From Bathynomus jamesi (lineage: Eukaryota; Arthropoda; Malacostraca; Isopoda; Cirolanidae), in assembly GCA_023014485.1 (NCBI GenBank), contig JAJOZX010001079.1:657501-721500 (forward strand): a DNA stretch of 64,000 nt, written 5' to 3'. Of this stretch, positions 33,501 to 46,389 are shown one piece after another (positions within the stretch are counted from its first letter, which is position 1; each line of letters begins with the position of its first letter). The position numbers and the translations under genes were made by a program. The notes beneath the pieces are model-generated. The model was not told the DNA's origin and made no database searches. It was given only the letters and a program-made list of their open reading frames with translations.

Positions 33501-34740
33501 CTCCTACTTTGAGTGCTCTAATGTATGGGGCCGAAGTGTATTCTTCTGCCTCTCCGACTGCGCTTGATTTGTTGGACCCAATACATCACTGCTGTCTGAG
33601 TGTGCATCGGTGCCTTTCGTACTTCTCCGGTATTGAGCCTTTGTGCGGAATCGGGGTCGCTCCCGCTATCTTTCTTTCGTGGTGGTTCTTTGCTTCGTAC
33701 TTGGTATTGGGTCCGCCGACCTACTGGCTCCCCAATTATGAGATGCCTTGAAGATAGTATGTGTGTTCCTTCTCCGTCTACTCGTCTATGGAATCTTCCA
33801 TTTGGACCGCGCCGAGTTGCTTTTAACACAACTTGAACTGCACGAGTTAGGTGTAGTTCCCCTAGAGGTAGCCTGAACTCCCCCCTCGACAATTGGTTCG
33901 GCCGCATTATTGCTCCGCACTCCTCGACAAATGTAAAAGTACAACCCCTCCGCCCGTCCTTCGACTGATGTTCCTCAAACATCGGTTTGCTTCTCGCTCC
34001 TCTGATGTGCCATTCTATATGGATGGATTCCGGTTCGATTATGAGGTGAGTTTTGGTGTAGTGTCCCCGGCTTGGAGTGTTTGGGGTTCCGATGTCCCCT
34101 CTTGCTTCCAGTTATATTGCTGAACTCTGCCATTTTATTGGCGTTACAAAAAATTAGCCTGCATTCAGGTCACGTCTTCGTTCTTCACACAGACTCCCAG
34201 AGTGCTACATTGCCCATCCGTGGCTTCGACCTGAACCACCCTATTGTTCTCAAGATCCACTTATGGCTGACCGTCCTCTCCTCTTGGCATAAGTCGGTTC
34301 ATTTCTGCTGGTTCTCGGCACATGGGATTTAGAGGAACGAATCGGCGAACCTAATGGCTAAGAGGGCCTCTGAGCGGAATCCTCCGAGACTCGCACACAT
34401 TTCTCTCTCCAGTCTCTGTAGAGTTATCCGCGAGTGCTGTTTTAATGCTTGAAATAACCTTTGGATTGCTGAAACGTCTAATAAGCTTCGACAAATTAAG
34501 AATACTACGAGCACTTTTTGCAGGGCTCTCCGCCACCGACATGCGATGAATGCTTTGTTCTTTTAACTATTCGCCATATCCTTACGGAGTGTTTTAAATT
34601 TTATGATAGGCGTCACCCTGTTGATGCGCACGGTTATTCCGGTCTTGATATACTTTCTGACACTCCATCCTTCCGACTGGAACCTTTGATGCATTTCCGT
34701 ATTGATACAGGGCTCCTTTCTTGCCTTTGATTTCTCCATC
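30570..34740 (+). mobile_element. Degenerate non-LTR retrotransposon of the I/Jockey group with RNase H
   Basis: A 4-kb LINE broken by many indels. ORF1 end: CCHC zinc knuckles near 31,600-31,720 (C-H-C-A-E-A-V-C-S-K-C and C-V-N-C-S-G-P-H). ORF2: endonuclease start near 32,470 (L-L-L-W-N-Y-R-S-M, C-L-Q-E-T-L), RT remnants near 32,860-33,360 (F-E-K-A-Y-D-T-M; K-Y-L-G-L-I-F-D-E), R-L-Y-Q-P-P-T-L-S-A-L-M-Y-G-A at 33,500, RNase H at 34,170-34,360 (H-T-D-S-Q-S-A; W-F-S-A-H; G-N-E-S-A-N-L-M-A-K), and a terminal C-D-E-C ... H knuckle at 34,540-34,600. The start holds a tRNA-like box (GTGGGTTTGAACCCCAG at 30,622). Part of RT is deleted. Confidence 0.78.
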
Positions 34741-36594
34741 TAACATACTAGTCCGTGAGCCAGACCCGAAATTTTGGCCAATCGGTACCACTAAGGCGAA
34801 CCAGATGAAACAATGCTTTTTGGAAAGCTTATAATTTGTATTTTCCAAATTTGTATCTGGTAGTGTTTTAGTGTAAATCTTCATCAAACATAGGCACCCA
34901 ATATTTCAATATTGGGCGCAAACATAAAATGCTGATAAAATAATAAAGCTACTCTTTTGAAATGTCCAGCAAGCATTTTTATCATCTACTTAGCATCCTT
35001 CATTAGTATGAGGGACGTTTGGTTACCCCCAGTGGTACCAATCAACCCTTCTGGCCCACGGACTATACGCTCCGATATGACTCGTTGGAGTTGAAGCGGC
35101 AGTGAGAAACCACCACCTCCTATAACAACAACAACAACAAAAACAACTTCTTGTAGTAGTAGTAGAAGAAAAAGAATCTGTGCAGTATTAGTGTTAACAG
35201 AATGGCTAGGAGAACTTGTCAAAAAATTGACAAGTACTGATTAAAGGAGAAAGTTATTTTAACAAGATATGAGGCACTCGGGCGAATAGAGGCGAATTAA
35301 CCATTCGGAATTTTGGTTAATTCTCCTCTATTCGCCCGAACGCCTCGTATAGTCCATTGTATAAGTTCCCGAATTGTTATTGAAATTATTTATTTATAAA
35401 ATATATGAATGAACAACCGTTTCATTTGTCTTTATTTATTACGAGGCTTTTGGAACCTAACTTTCCCATTTAATACAATTATTAAACGATGCATTAGAAT
35501 TATTCGCAGTTCAACAAACGTATTTACGCTATTCAACTCTGACATCTGAAGTTGGTCCTGTTTGATCTATATAAACTCAATCGCATTGTTTACATCCGAT
35601 AAAATAGACATGACCAAACTAACTGCATTATCAGGGTTGTATTTGATTAGGCGAGGTTTAATTCTGTTTTTATAATTAAAAACTACTTTAACCCTCTATG
35701 GACAGAATTTTCTGTAGGGTTAAGTTATAAATGCGCGTATATGAAAGGTTAGAAATTTGTAACAGTTGTCCATATAGGGTTAATTCCATTTATTTTAAGT
35801 AAGATCGGAAGGTGTTTAAAATTTACATGGTAAGCAAGGCTAAGAATATTCTTATGATCAAATTCTTTGTGAACTACACTATTATAATACCATTTTTTTG
35901 TTTTATCTCTGCTTAAACAGTTTTCAAGAAATGGAACAGGAATAAACAGTTAAATACCAATGCTTATAATAATGTATATCTCAGAACCTAAAAATTCAGG
36001 GTTTCTACCCTTCTTCCTTCATTCCTTAATGAAGTATAAATTGTCACATACACGAAAGGACTTTGAATCACTTTGAATCATTTTTAATTTTTCCTTGTGG
36101 GTGTGCATCATTTATTTACATTATCAACAAATTATTTTCCAACGAATTATATGGTACCCGAAAAGAATGAGAATTACATTATTTGATTAATTACACTAAA
36201 TGTGTTTTAAACTGAATGGAAAACATTTAATTTTGAACATTTATGGTAGGTTTCACGAATAAATGCATTTCCCTTCGGATTACGATTACGAGTTTTAATG
36301 TATTTCCCATTGGGTAGAGACCTTTTGATATTCTATCTCCGAGTACCCATTGTTACATTAGAGACTTGAATGAAATACTGATATTACCTCGAGTGCATGG
36401 GGCTCAGCACGGGAAACACGTCTGAACGCGAAAGCGTCGTGTTCCATCAGGTGTTGAAATATGCGCTAGGTTGTACTAACTTTACGTTGTCGTAGCGTAA
36501 TGGTTAACACACTCACCTATTTAAGAAGGTGCTGACTGACTTCGAGCCCTGAAAATAAACAGTAACTGTGTTTGTAGGTTTCGCATTTTAGTGG
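34741..36594. other. DOCK intron segment, mostly unassigned
   Basis: 34741-35060 is probably the LINE 3' region or a neighbouring repeat. 35,100-35,180 has CAA and TAG trinucleotide runs. 35265-35350 is a hairpin (TCGGGCGAATAGAGG against its inverse). 36480-36550 has a tRNA-like block (GTAGCGTAATGGTTAACAC, then TTCGAGCCC). I see no gene. Confidence 0.55.
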
Positions 36595-36599
36595 AATTT

Positions 36600-37928
36600 G
36601 CGTTAAATTTTTGTTCTATACTACTACATGTATAATAAATTATGACACGAACGTCTTTTCAACAAAAATCCTCCTTTCTGCTTTATCACAGTTTGTCATA
36701 TTTTGGATAATCTTTTCAGCAGTTTTTCAAATACTTTGGTGTCAAATTATTCCTCCCTTCTCGTGGATATTCCCAAAGTTGAGTGGAGTTAGTTGGACCT
36801 CGAGATTTTATCTTTCAAGTTCATCCTACATATTCTTAGTTAGGTTTAGATCTGGGGATTGAGGAGGCCATTTCAATATTCTTAATGTTCCATCTTCACT
36901 CTTTGTGTTCAACTATGTTTGGTAACATAGTGTTGTATGTTTGGGGCCACTCTCTTGCTGGAAAATTAAGTTATTCCCACTCAAACGATAACCGGAAGGA
37001 ATGGCATGATGCTGCAGGACACGATGGTACCTCTCTTTGTTGAGATTTCTTTCAGTTTTCACGAGGCTCCCAGCCCTGTCACCAGCAAAGTAACCCCATA
37101 TTTTTACATTGCCACCTCCATGTTTGTTTGTAGACACCATGCAGCTAGCTCTCTTTGAACATTTCTTCAGTTCTCACATATTGTTTTCTCTTACTGACAA
37201 ATATTTCATATTTGCTCTCATCTGTCCAAAGTACTTATTTCCAGTTTTCTAACCTAAAATTTTGGTGTTTTTTTGTCCATTTCAATCGCTTTGGTTATTG
37301 CCATAGCGCAAATAAGGTTTTATAACAGCTACACGACCATTCAACCCTGCCCCTCTCAGTTGTTAATCGGCTAGTTGAGGTGCTGTCAGGAGTCTGTTTC
37401 TTTTGAATTTTCTAACCAATAATCTATCTTCCCTTACTGCTGTCTTTCCTTTTCTTCTTCGGACCTTTTCTTCTTCGGACCTTTTCTTTGAGATAGCCCA
37501 AGACCATACAGAACCATTATTTCAATGTGCTTCTTTGTAGGAATATCTTTCCTGGGGGCCATTATTAATTTTTGAAAAAGAAAAGTTGTTGCTTCATAAA
37601 TGCTTAGTATTTTCAATGGGAAAAACTTCATGTTTAGTTCTCAATGTTTAAACAATGTTACACAGCTAATCCGTGTAAAATGGGTAAAAAAAAATAAAAA
37701 TACTATATAATATCTAAGTAAATGCTACCTGCATCAAGAGAATCGAAGTTCATAAATTTCATAAATGTAGGATTAAATACAAACTACTGAAGATAAAAGG
37801 GTTAAAAGATCATGGCAATTTCATACATGAGGTCTATTGCATTACGCAAAAATTGCATTGGTTTTGGCAGCAGGGTTTTTAAGCTATAGCATATTTTTCT
37901 AGTAACACCATAATTTTGACCGCCATTG
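36600..37928 (-). mobile_element. Degenerate Tc1-like (DD34E type) element
   Basis: The minus strand carries Tc1 transposase fragments: M-A-P-R-K-D-I-P-T-K-K-H (37,557), G-G-G-N-V-K-I-W-G-Y-F-A-G-D (37,140), F-Q-Q-E-S-G-P-K-H-T (36,960; the usual second Asp is Glu here) and K-W-P-P-Q-S-P-D-L-N (36,860). Multiple stops. The right end, ATTTTGACCGCCATTG, matches the usual Tc1 terminus and stops at about 37,928, next to TATATG and 12 bp before the last DOCK exon. The left terminus is not clear. Confidence 0.8.
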
Positions 37929-37940
37929 TATATGTTTCAG

Positions 37941-38051
37941 AACCATTTCTATTCCACTTTGGAATGTAAAGACTCTTCTCCTGAGAAGGACACTCCTCCT
38001 GAGAAGCCTCCCCGACCAGACCGCGCGAAAAATATGAACGGAACGCCGTAA
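37941..38051 (+). CDS. DOCK last coding exon with stop
   Basis: 37 codons including TAA at 38049-38051, after TATGTTTCAG, phase 0. It encodes N-H-F-Y-S-T-L-E-C-K and P-P-E-K-P-P-R-P-D-R, a second proline-rich SH3-ligand-like motif. The acceptor AG is preceded by only about 12 bp that do not belong to the Tc1 element. Confidence 0.82.
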   Translation, partial: NHFYSTLECKDSSPEKDTPPEKPPRPDRAKNMNGTP

Positions 38052-40046
38052 ATGTCAAACAAGAGAGACCTAAGGAGGAAACTGAAAATGGAGCGGTAAA
38101 ATAAATTCACAGAGATATAATGATGCAAGTCGTAAACATTTTAATTACGAAGTCAGAGCCAATGTCAGTGGAACCACGATGAAAAACCTCTGCCATAGAA
38201 GAATTTGTCGGGTATTGGTAAGGTATTTTTAAATGAAATAAATTTTACAATCACGTTTCACCTGAGCTATACCAGAATTTCTTAAACTAGGAATTTTTTC
38301 TGCCTCGTTTTGGAATAGGTTTGAAAAGACTGATAACTCCACTTGTTAAAATTTTATATAGAATATATTTTTATTTATAAGAAATATTTTTATAGTAATT
38401 TTATACTAACTCAACATTAATGGGAAGGAAGTAAATAATAATGATAGTGATAATACTTCAGTGTTATGATTATTTAAACTACGGTGCTTGTGGAGTTCTC
38501 CAAATGATTGGAAAGACGTAATGAGTTCGCGCATTTATCGAATGTTGTATGCCATATGTAATAAGTACAAGATTTTATATACCAATAGAAGTTCAAAGTA
38601 TGTATTTTATACATGTTTTTAACATTTGTCATAAATTAGAAAACTTTGCCATATATATATAGTTAGTATGGCATACCTTAAAGATGTATCTGTATTAGCA
38701 TTAGTTTCAGTAATAATACCTAGTAGTGAAAATAAGTCATTTGTTATTAGTTTATCTGTCGAGGATTATGATGTCACAAGAAGAAAGAACGCCAGCTGGA
38801 ATCCACGACGGGGTAAAATATTCATTACCATTTGTTAATTACAAAACTTCATTATTTACATTGTTTACAAAGTAAGGAGAGATGTGAAGTTTAAGAAGTC
38901 GACCACATTTGTGATTGTCGCAATCCATTTTCAAAGCTTTAACGATAGGGTGTCTCAATCCATTTTCAAAGCTTTAACAATAGGGTGGTTTTTTTTTAAG
39001 TAATACTGCTGTTGAATTTTATATTTTATTGGTACGTTTTCAGTGTGTATTCTTCTTTTTTCTTTTTCTTTGGAGTGTTGGTTTTCAAGTGTGTACAATT
39101 TATTCGTCAATGCAAATTTAATTCCAGTAGTTTTAAGGACTATTTAATACAGTTTTATACGAATGTGTGTGACTGACATTCACTCTGTTTTCATTAACTG
39201 AAAGCTGTCGTACGATTTTGCACTTGGTTATCGCTATTAGCATTATTTAATAATAATAATAATTAATGGAAATATTAACAATTATGTAAAATGGCGGTAA
39301 TTAATTTGAGACTCGAGTCTTCGGTTACCTGAATAGGATAAATTGTTTGTAAGGTATTTTACCTTACTCATTTTTAGCATTTAATAATGTTTCGTAATTT
39401 TGTCGCTTTAAAAAGCACTCCTCTGTATTTATGGCTTCTTTCATCACACTAATACGCATAAATTAGTTTTAGGTTTTTCTTCTTCTCTGCCAACCCATTC
39501 CAGAAATTCTCAACATTTGATTAACCTTATCGGTCGTTTGTTAAACAGTCCCCGACACCGGTTACGATTATCGTGTATTATGCGACCACATACTTATATT
39601 AGGTTCTACGCAATTTGTTTATAGAATCTCCGTGTCTTGTAATTTGTATTTACTGTACTGTAATTTGTACTGTTGGGGCAAACTTAACGCATAAACTTCG
39701 AAAACTAATTAATTGTATCCAAGAAGTATTATTATTATTGATAATAATAATATTATTATTATTTTAGACATTGAATGCAAATATTTCTGAAAGATTTATA
39801 TTATATAGCCAATATATAAATTAAGAAATAAGGCCAGTATTGCATGTTGTATTTGTACGTGTGCGCCCTTAACAAAGTTTGAATTGTGTTCACTCGTAAT
39901 TTTGCATGGTTTTGTATGTGATGCATTTATTTTTCAAAATATATTTTGGTTGAAGTGTGTATTTATATATATATATATTATATTTTTTTAAAGTAAAGTA
40001 ATATTCTATTGAAGCCTCGAATGTATTTCTCTTACCATACCATACG

Positions 40047-40090
<44 letters not shown>

Positions 40091-42118
40091 TATTATTATT
40101 ATTATTTTCTCGTATTATCTTTCGTGATACGATATCTAATGCCCGAAAGAAGGAAGGTGTACGTATGATTTGTTTTGAGATTCTCTGTCGTAGAGCATCT
40201 TCTGAATATTAGTTTTAATATATTTACGAACAATTCTCGTGTAATGGAATGAATTCGGCTTAGTATTATCCTTGTGTGACACACTTAAATGAATATTACC
40301 GGCATGTGATAAATGTAGCGCACTTTTTCCCCTTTTTTGTACAAACTCGTAGGATACCTTGCCTGGTTTCTTAAGGGTTTTTACTACAGATATCCTCTTC
40401 ACACACACTTCATTGTCTATCGAGATTTGGGTACTTTGATAGTATATTTTTATACTGTAATTATTATTATTACAAATAAAGTTTCGAAAGTAATGATTGT
40501 AATAAATAAAACTTTTTCCAGCGATAATTACTATTACTCAACGAATAAAATTTTGAAAGATTTTTTTCTGATTCATATTTTCTAAACAACTTTTAATTTT
40601 CTCTTTTTGTGATTTCTTCTTGAAGCTTTAGTGATTAATTTAGTGCCATATTTTACTTTTATTCAAATATCGAGATTTTTAAAGTTATTTATTCGTTTGA
40701 TTTAAGCTTGTTACTCGGAATTGTTTGTTTAACGCCTTAGTCTAGATTTTAAGAATTTTATCTATATAAATAAATTTTCTTTTGACAAAAATCTTTCATT
40801 TTTAATTAGCAGCATAAGCACAGTTTAAGGTTTGGTGGAACCGCGATAGCTGACATTTATATTACTGAGCTATTTTATGTCTAATTTAATTTTAGAAGAA
40901 AAACAAATGAAGCATGAATTTGAGTAGCAGAACTTTGGCAACAATTCATGAATAAATAGTAAAGTAGGAGTGCTTTTTCCGAAGCGAAAATTTCAACCTA
41001 ATCACGAGGTACAGTATTAGCTCACGATATTAACGATAGTGTTGTATCGTGTTTCGCTGATGATACACACAAAAAAAAAACCATAAGACACTAGAAAATG
41101 AAAATGACATAGAACTAGAAAACCGTCAAGACGGGTGAACCAACAGAGTTTGAGCAGTCTAATATAATTACCAAGGCTTCTCAAAGTTTCATTTCGTTCA
41201 TAAACATTCATGATAAGGTTGATTTGCAGTGCCTTCCCACGTGAGGTTTACAAATTACAAATCTCATTCAACAGTGTTACGAAGTCGAGATGGGTGGATC
41301 CGCGTTTGGAATGGCTGGTAATTTCGGATTAGGGCTAGGAATTGTTGTTACATATTGTTTCTTGCTGCTGTAATAAAAGATTAAGCGGAACAAGAACAAT
41401 ATATAATTTTTCATTACTTCCGAGAGAAAAAAAGTTGTGTAGAGTATGGTAACTAAATTGTAAAGGTAAGTTGTAGATCATTGTACATACACACACACAC
41501 ACGTGCGTATCTCCGCATAAGCAAGGTACCAACATTCTTAAATCTGTATATTTAAAAAATTAACTAAGCCTAATTTAACCTAACCTTAGTGCCATCGAAC
41601 AGGGAAAGGCGTGATAAGTATTTCGGACGCAATTGAGGGCTCGAAGGGTGCTTTCTGATAAGTCATTAAATAGTGAAGTACTCGCTAATTTAGCCTAGTT
41701 TAACTTAACCTAGCGTAACTGAACCTAATCAGAACTAACATATCTTTTTTTAACGACAACGAAAGTGGTTCTAGATTTTACATAGAAATTTGTTAAGGTT
41801 CTCAGGTAACAAAAGTGTTACCTCAAAAAAATACCCCATTCATACCCGTAGCCACGTTGCGGTCGCCTGGCTTAACGGACATTTTAGATCAATGAGGAAA
41901 TTGAATTTCAAAGGAAATTGACAGAAATATGATTTTACATGTCTCGTACAAATTCTTATATTAATTATCATTAATTTAATAATAAATAATTATAATTAAT
42001 AAAATTATATTTAAAATAATTAATAACTTATTATTATTATTAATTAAGTAAAAAAATTCGATTTTACTAGAGTCGTACAAATCCAGCGCTCTTTAGCACT
42101 TTTTAGGCAGTACTCAGG
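38052..42118 (+). other. Possible DOCK 3' UTR and TE-poor intergenic spacer
   Basis: About 4 kb without recognised protein or large transposon. Candidate polyadenylation signals begin with AATAAA at 38237-38242; several more lie to 40,520. 38930-38985 has a direct repeat (CAATCCATTTTCAAAGCTTT twice). 40048-40106 is an (ATT)n run. 41,560-41,730 has AACCTAACCT-type runs around a non-coding block that may be an old MITE. Confidence 0.5.
40048..40106. repeat. (ATT)n microsatellite
   Basis: About 19 units of TTA/ATT. Confidence 0.95.
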
Positions 42119-43110
42119 CAGGGGTGCCAGATTGGGCTACTTCTGAAAGGTATTGGCGACTTTTTTTGTAATTTGGGCTACTTCAAAAACTCTTTGGGCT
42201 ACCTATTATAATTATGATTATCTGCTACTTTTCTATGTTTCAGGCGGAAGTTTTTGATTTGTGAGATAATAATATATTTTCAGACAAATCTCACTTAGGG
42301 AAATTCTTTCTATACCCGTTTCTTATATTACTTCTTAAGATTAACAAATTGCAAGATTATTTTAGAATTTTATTACACTTGTATTATACAGATCGCTTCG
42401 AGCTAGTAAGTAATATAGCCAGCAGTGTCACCTAAATAGCCATTTTTTGCTGGCGTATTTTTTAATATACAGACTTTATCAGTTATTGTTTGTTTGTCAA
42501 TCTATGAATTGTAGAGTTCAAAAAGTCATTATGTATAAACCATTGTTCAATGTTCAAGTATGCAGATGCAATATAGCATTCCCTACTGATGGGTCTATAT
42601 TTTGGAGCAAGGCAGCGACAATAAAAAATGCAGCAGGTGAACTGGTACTACCGGAATTGTCAAAGTTTGCATTAACTGCCTATAGCTTACCGATAAGTAA
42701 TGCCACAGTTAAAAAGGGTGTTCTCAAGGGTCACATCAACCAAAACTAAACTACGAAATCAGATGGGGCTGAATTTCTTTTCTTCAATTCTAAGACTCAA
42801 AATGACACTAGAGGAACAAAATATTTGCTGCTTCAATTTTACTCCTACTGAAGCCATGCTGCACTATACTTCAAGCACATATGAAAAAGAACATAGTGAA
42901 GAGGACGAAGAAATACTCAGCACTTTGGAATTTTAATTTCAAAAAGTAAAGAAACCCTATAAATATAAAAGTAAATTAAATCCATAATAAGCGCATTATC
43001 TGTATTTGTTGACATTTTATAAATAAATTTCTAGATTGGGCTACTTTCTGACAAAATTGGCTACTTTTTCGAAATTTTATGCTACTTTTTATGAAATTTA
43101 TCTGGCAACC
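42119..43110 (+). mobile_element. hAT remnant keeping the C-terminal dimerisation domain
   Basis: Starts CAGGGGTGCCAGATTGGGCT and ends near ATCTGGCAACC. Subterminal GGGCTACTT repeats lie on both sides. Coding on + at 42,600-42,935 with one frameshift near 42,705: A-L-T-A-Y-S-L-P-I-S-N-A-T-V, then R-V-F-S-R-V-T-S-T-K-T-K-L, the hAT dimerisation signature. The zinc finger and most of the catalytic core are gone. Confidence 0.75.
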
Positions 43111-43939
43111 AGGGTTGCCAGATGCAAACCTAAGTGATAAGCCAAACTATGCACGAAAAAAAGCCAAAAAAAGCCAAATAATTTTAAGTATAGATCACAT
43201 ACTCACATTACATGAAAAGCTCCAGATCCTCTTCAGCAGTGTCCTCCACATTAGAACAAGTAGCCTCGACACCATATACTTTTCGTGATTTGAGAGGTTA
43301 CTCATTCGTGGAGCAATATTGCAATGACAAAGTTTGCAATAAGCTGAATCTGAGCCATCAACAGACTTTTTCACCCAAACAAACGTTTCTTCCCACTTAC
43401 TATTGTATTTACGGCTGCTGTCGTACGATAGCTTCCACTTCTTTGATGACATGGTTGTAGAACAAAAACAAAATTTACATAAACTAGAACTTTAACTAAA
43501 CTGGTTCACTCGAATGATAGCCAAGTTTTACCGCCTACACACGCACGACGCGCAGTACCGATCCGCACCGATGCTAAGTGTTGACTGCTTTCCCGCCCGC
43601 GCCCCGCGTCCCGGCATCCGTTCCGTTTGAACAAGTATCAAACGTGTATGAATCTCGAATGTAACGCCACGGACAAGACTAGATTCACTATACATGTTTG
43701 GTACAAGGAAAAAAACACGTGCTAAAAGAGGCTAAACAGTATAACTGATATTATAACGGCAAAAATAAAAAAAGATCCTGGAAAAAGCTCAAAAATCAAA
43801 CTGATACTATAAAACCAAGCAAGTTGAAAAAAGCCAATAAAAAGCCAAAAAGGCCAAATTGATATTATAAAGCCAAGCAAGTTGAAAAAAAGCCAAATTT
43901 ATGGAATTTGGCTTTAAAAAGGCCAATCTGGCAACCCTG
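43110..43939 (-). mobile_element. hAT-like element keeping an N-terminal zinc finger
   Basis: Ends CAGGGTTGCCAGAT and ATCTGGCAACCCTG with many AAAAGCCAAA subterminal repeats (43140-43190 and 43800-43925). The minus strand at 43452-43195 encodes K-W-E-E-T-F-V-W-V-K-K and A-Y-C-K-L-C-H-C-N-I then L-S-N-H-E-K-Y, a hAT-associated zinc finger. It lies against the end of the preceding hAT remnant; TGGCAACC is repeated at 43103-43110 and 43943-43950. Confidence 0.72.
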
Positions 43940-44556
43940 CATTGGCAACCCTGGGCAAAAGTGTAGCGCTCCTGAAAGTTTCAGTTGGTAACTCTGTCAT
44001 GCAGGTACGGACGTGTCCAAATTTGTCGTTGTTTTGTTGCCTGAGTATTTGTTTTATTGGTGAAAAATGAAAAGAACGGCATCAGTAGGGCTATTTTCGC
44101 CTCGTCTGTTTTTAAGAACATAAGAAATTTTTATAGTGTGCACACTAGGGGCCGCTTCGCGGCTTCGCCCATCGAGGTGGCTCCACTATGTAAAAACTGC
44201 CTGTACATTGGCAACAACCAATTTTTACAAAACTAATTAATTGTCGATTTAAAACTAAAGATAGAATCTCTGGATCCAGAGGATCAAAGTCATAATAGGC
44301 TACTATCCACAAATATGTTACACTCTATATCTATTTATAACTGACATGCAAATATATCAGATCCAAAGAATCCAGTCAATTTCATTACGGTACCCATCAA
44401 TACCAGTACCTTGCCAACCAAAAATAAGTCACGGTCCTATCAATTGCCGGACCAAGTCACAATTTACAACCATATACATTACAATATATATACTTAGGAG
44501 GAAAAGTGTAGGTGTGGCTATAAAGACTGTACAGTAATGTAGAAATGTGTGTGCAC

Positions 44557-45242
44557 CAGGGATGGGGTCAAATACGTATTTGTATTTACAAATACACAAA
44601 AATGGATATTTGTATTTGAGAATTTAAAAAGCTGCATATTTGTATTTGAGCCTTTTATTTGCCGTATTTGCTTCAAATACAGTCAAATACACTAATGTAA
44701 TTTAAGTTAAATGTTTTAAATCCATTGTACAGACTACAGACTATATAAGTACAAATTGATATGAACAGTAAAAAATCAAACATTGAGAAATATGAATTTA
44801 TTTCTTAATTATGCAAAAGTGCAGAAATATCAAGGTGTGAAATAATTTTCTCTAATAAAAATAAAAACAGAGGAATTTGTTACTTTTCTTGCCTTGGTGT
44901 GAAATGAAGTCTACTTTGATAAGAGCCAAAGTATTGCAATGTTAAGTTTTATACAATAAGTACTACCTATACGGTACCAGTATTGTCTTACTTGAAGGGT
45001 AGCCGAAGTCAAGTAAATATTATCTGTTTATATTTAGGATGAAATTGGTACGAAATTTGCAAATACAGTAAAAATTGTATTTGTATTTTATTTGTATTTG
45101 AAGCTTCATATTTGTATTTATATTTGTATTTGGGGATTTATAAATTTGAATATTTGTATCTGTATTTGAATTTGGCCGTAAAAAAAATAGTGTATTTGTA
45201 TCTATATTTGTATTTGGGCAATTGTATTTGACCCCATCCCTG
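44557..45242. mobile_element. hAT MITE with exact 8-bp TSD
   Basis: 686 bp. Ends CAGGGATGGGGTCAAATAC and inverse. Perfect duplication GTGTGCAC at 44549-44556 and 45243-45250. Both ends carry many TATTTGTATTTG motifs. The centre is AT-rich and non-coding. Confidence 0.93.
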
Positions 45243-45446
45243 GTGTGCACCCATTTTGGGTCTCCCATTTAAAGGTGTTGTGGGGCAAGTGAAGATCATG
45301 AGTTTTTCAATACCTCACAGTACTATGGGGAGCACCACTCGGCAGGGGAATCTCTTTAAATGGGGTGTGTAAGGACAGAGTATCCCCTAACCCAAGATGC
45401 TGCCTCCCTATATGCATCCATTCATGCAATAAAAATGGGGTATTAT

Positions 45447-46254
45447 TATAGTATTACACCCGTCTAACGTCCAGCAATTATTATATATTCATTAGGTAGA
45501 TTTTTTAATTCTAAGACACTTTTCTTCTATAGCGTTTCCGTCGCAAATGCTTCGTTTTCGAGATATAAATGTTTTTTTGGTGTGTATCTAGTGTGTGTTT
45601 GTACGTTCGTTTGTGTGTTCGTGTGTGTTGACATCACATGTCTGCCCAATCAGAGCGCTCCATCCATTTTGAATTAGTTTGCTACTGGAATGGTTTCATG
45701 TGACATGTGTTCGTTCGATTATTACCGCTGTATTGTCGCTTTCTATGAAAATTTAGAAAAAAGTGTTGAGTTTCTGCGTGCTCACGGTGTTCTACCAACA
45801 GTAGTGAAGTGTCCACATTGTAAAACGGAGTGTACATATCGTCAAGACAGACCAGAAACTGTGACTTGTAGAAAAAGTTACGTTGTGCTTAAAAATGAAG
45901 AAAAGACGGTACTGTGATTATTCTGTCTTAGAATTTAAAGGTAATTCCTGTTTTTCTTTTAGGATAGGTTAGGTTTAGTTAAGTTAGGCTTAGGTTTAGG
46001 TCAGGAAGGTTAGGTTAGGTCAATTTGAAGGTGAAATTGTTTTTCCTATGGTTTTTTGAATGAATCTGACCTTCAAAACCGTCCGGAAATGACTCGTTTC
46101 TATGATTTCCCCCACATTGCCAGCTGGGGGGGGGGGGTATCTAAAAAACAAGTCATTTCCGATGGTTTTGAAGGTCAGATTCGTTCAAAACACATCAAAA
46201 ACCATAGGAAAAACATAAATTTCACCTCCAAAGGGAGACGGGTATAATACTATA
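45447..46254 (+). mobile_element. Zinc-ribbon/hairpin element 1 (Merlin-like)
   Basis: Ends TATAGTATTACACCCGTCT and diverged inverse. A short frame at 45690-45917 encodes a zinc ribbon: S-C-D-M-C-S-F-D, F-L-R-A-H-G-V-L-P-T, K-C-P-H-C-K-T-E-C. To its right is an inverted repeat with arms of about 65 bp (46030-46095 and 46155-46222; CTTCAAAACC and inverse) around a run of 11 G. The domain resembles the N-terminus of Merlin/ISXO2-like (IS1595/IS1016-type) transposases; that assignment is inferred. No DDE domain. Confidence 0.55.
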
Positions 46255-46389
46255 AATTTACCAAAAATGAGCTTAAACACTATCACCAGATGTCCCTTGC
46301 AGACATCACACTATCCAACCTTCTTTTGAAAGAATTAAGTGTATCTGAAGTCACCATTTCTTCTGTCAGACTGTTCCAAAACTTAATTA

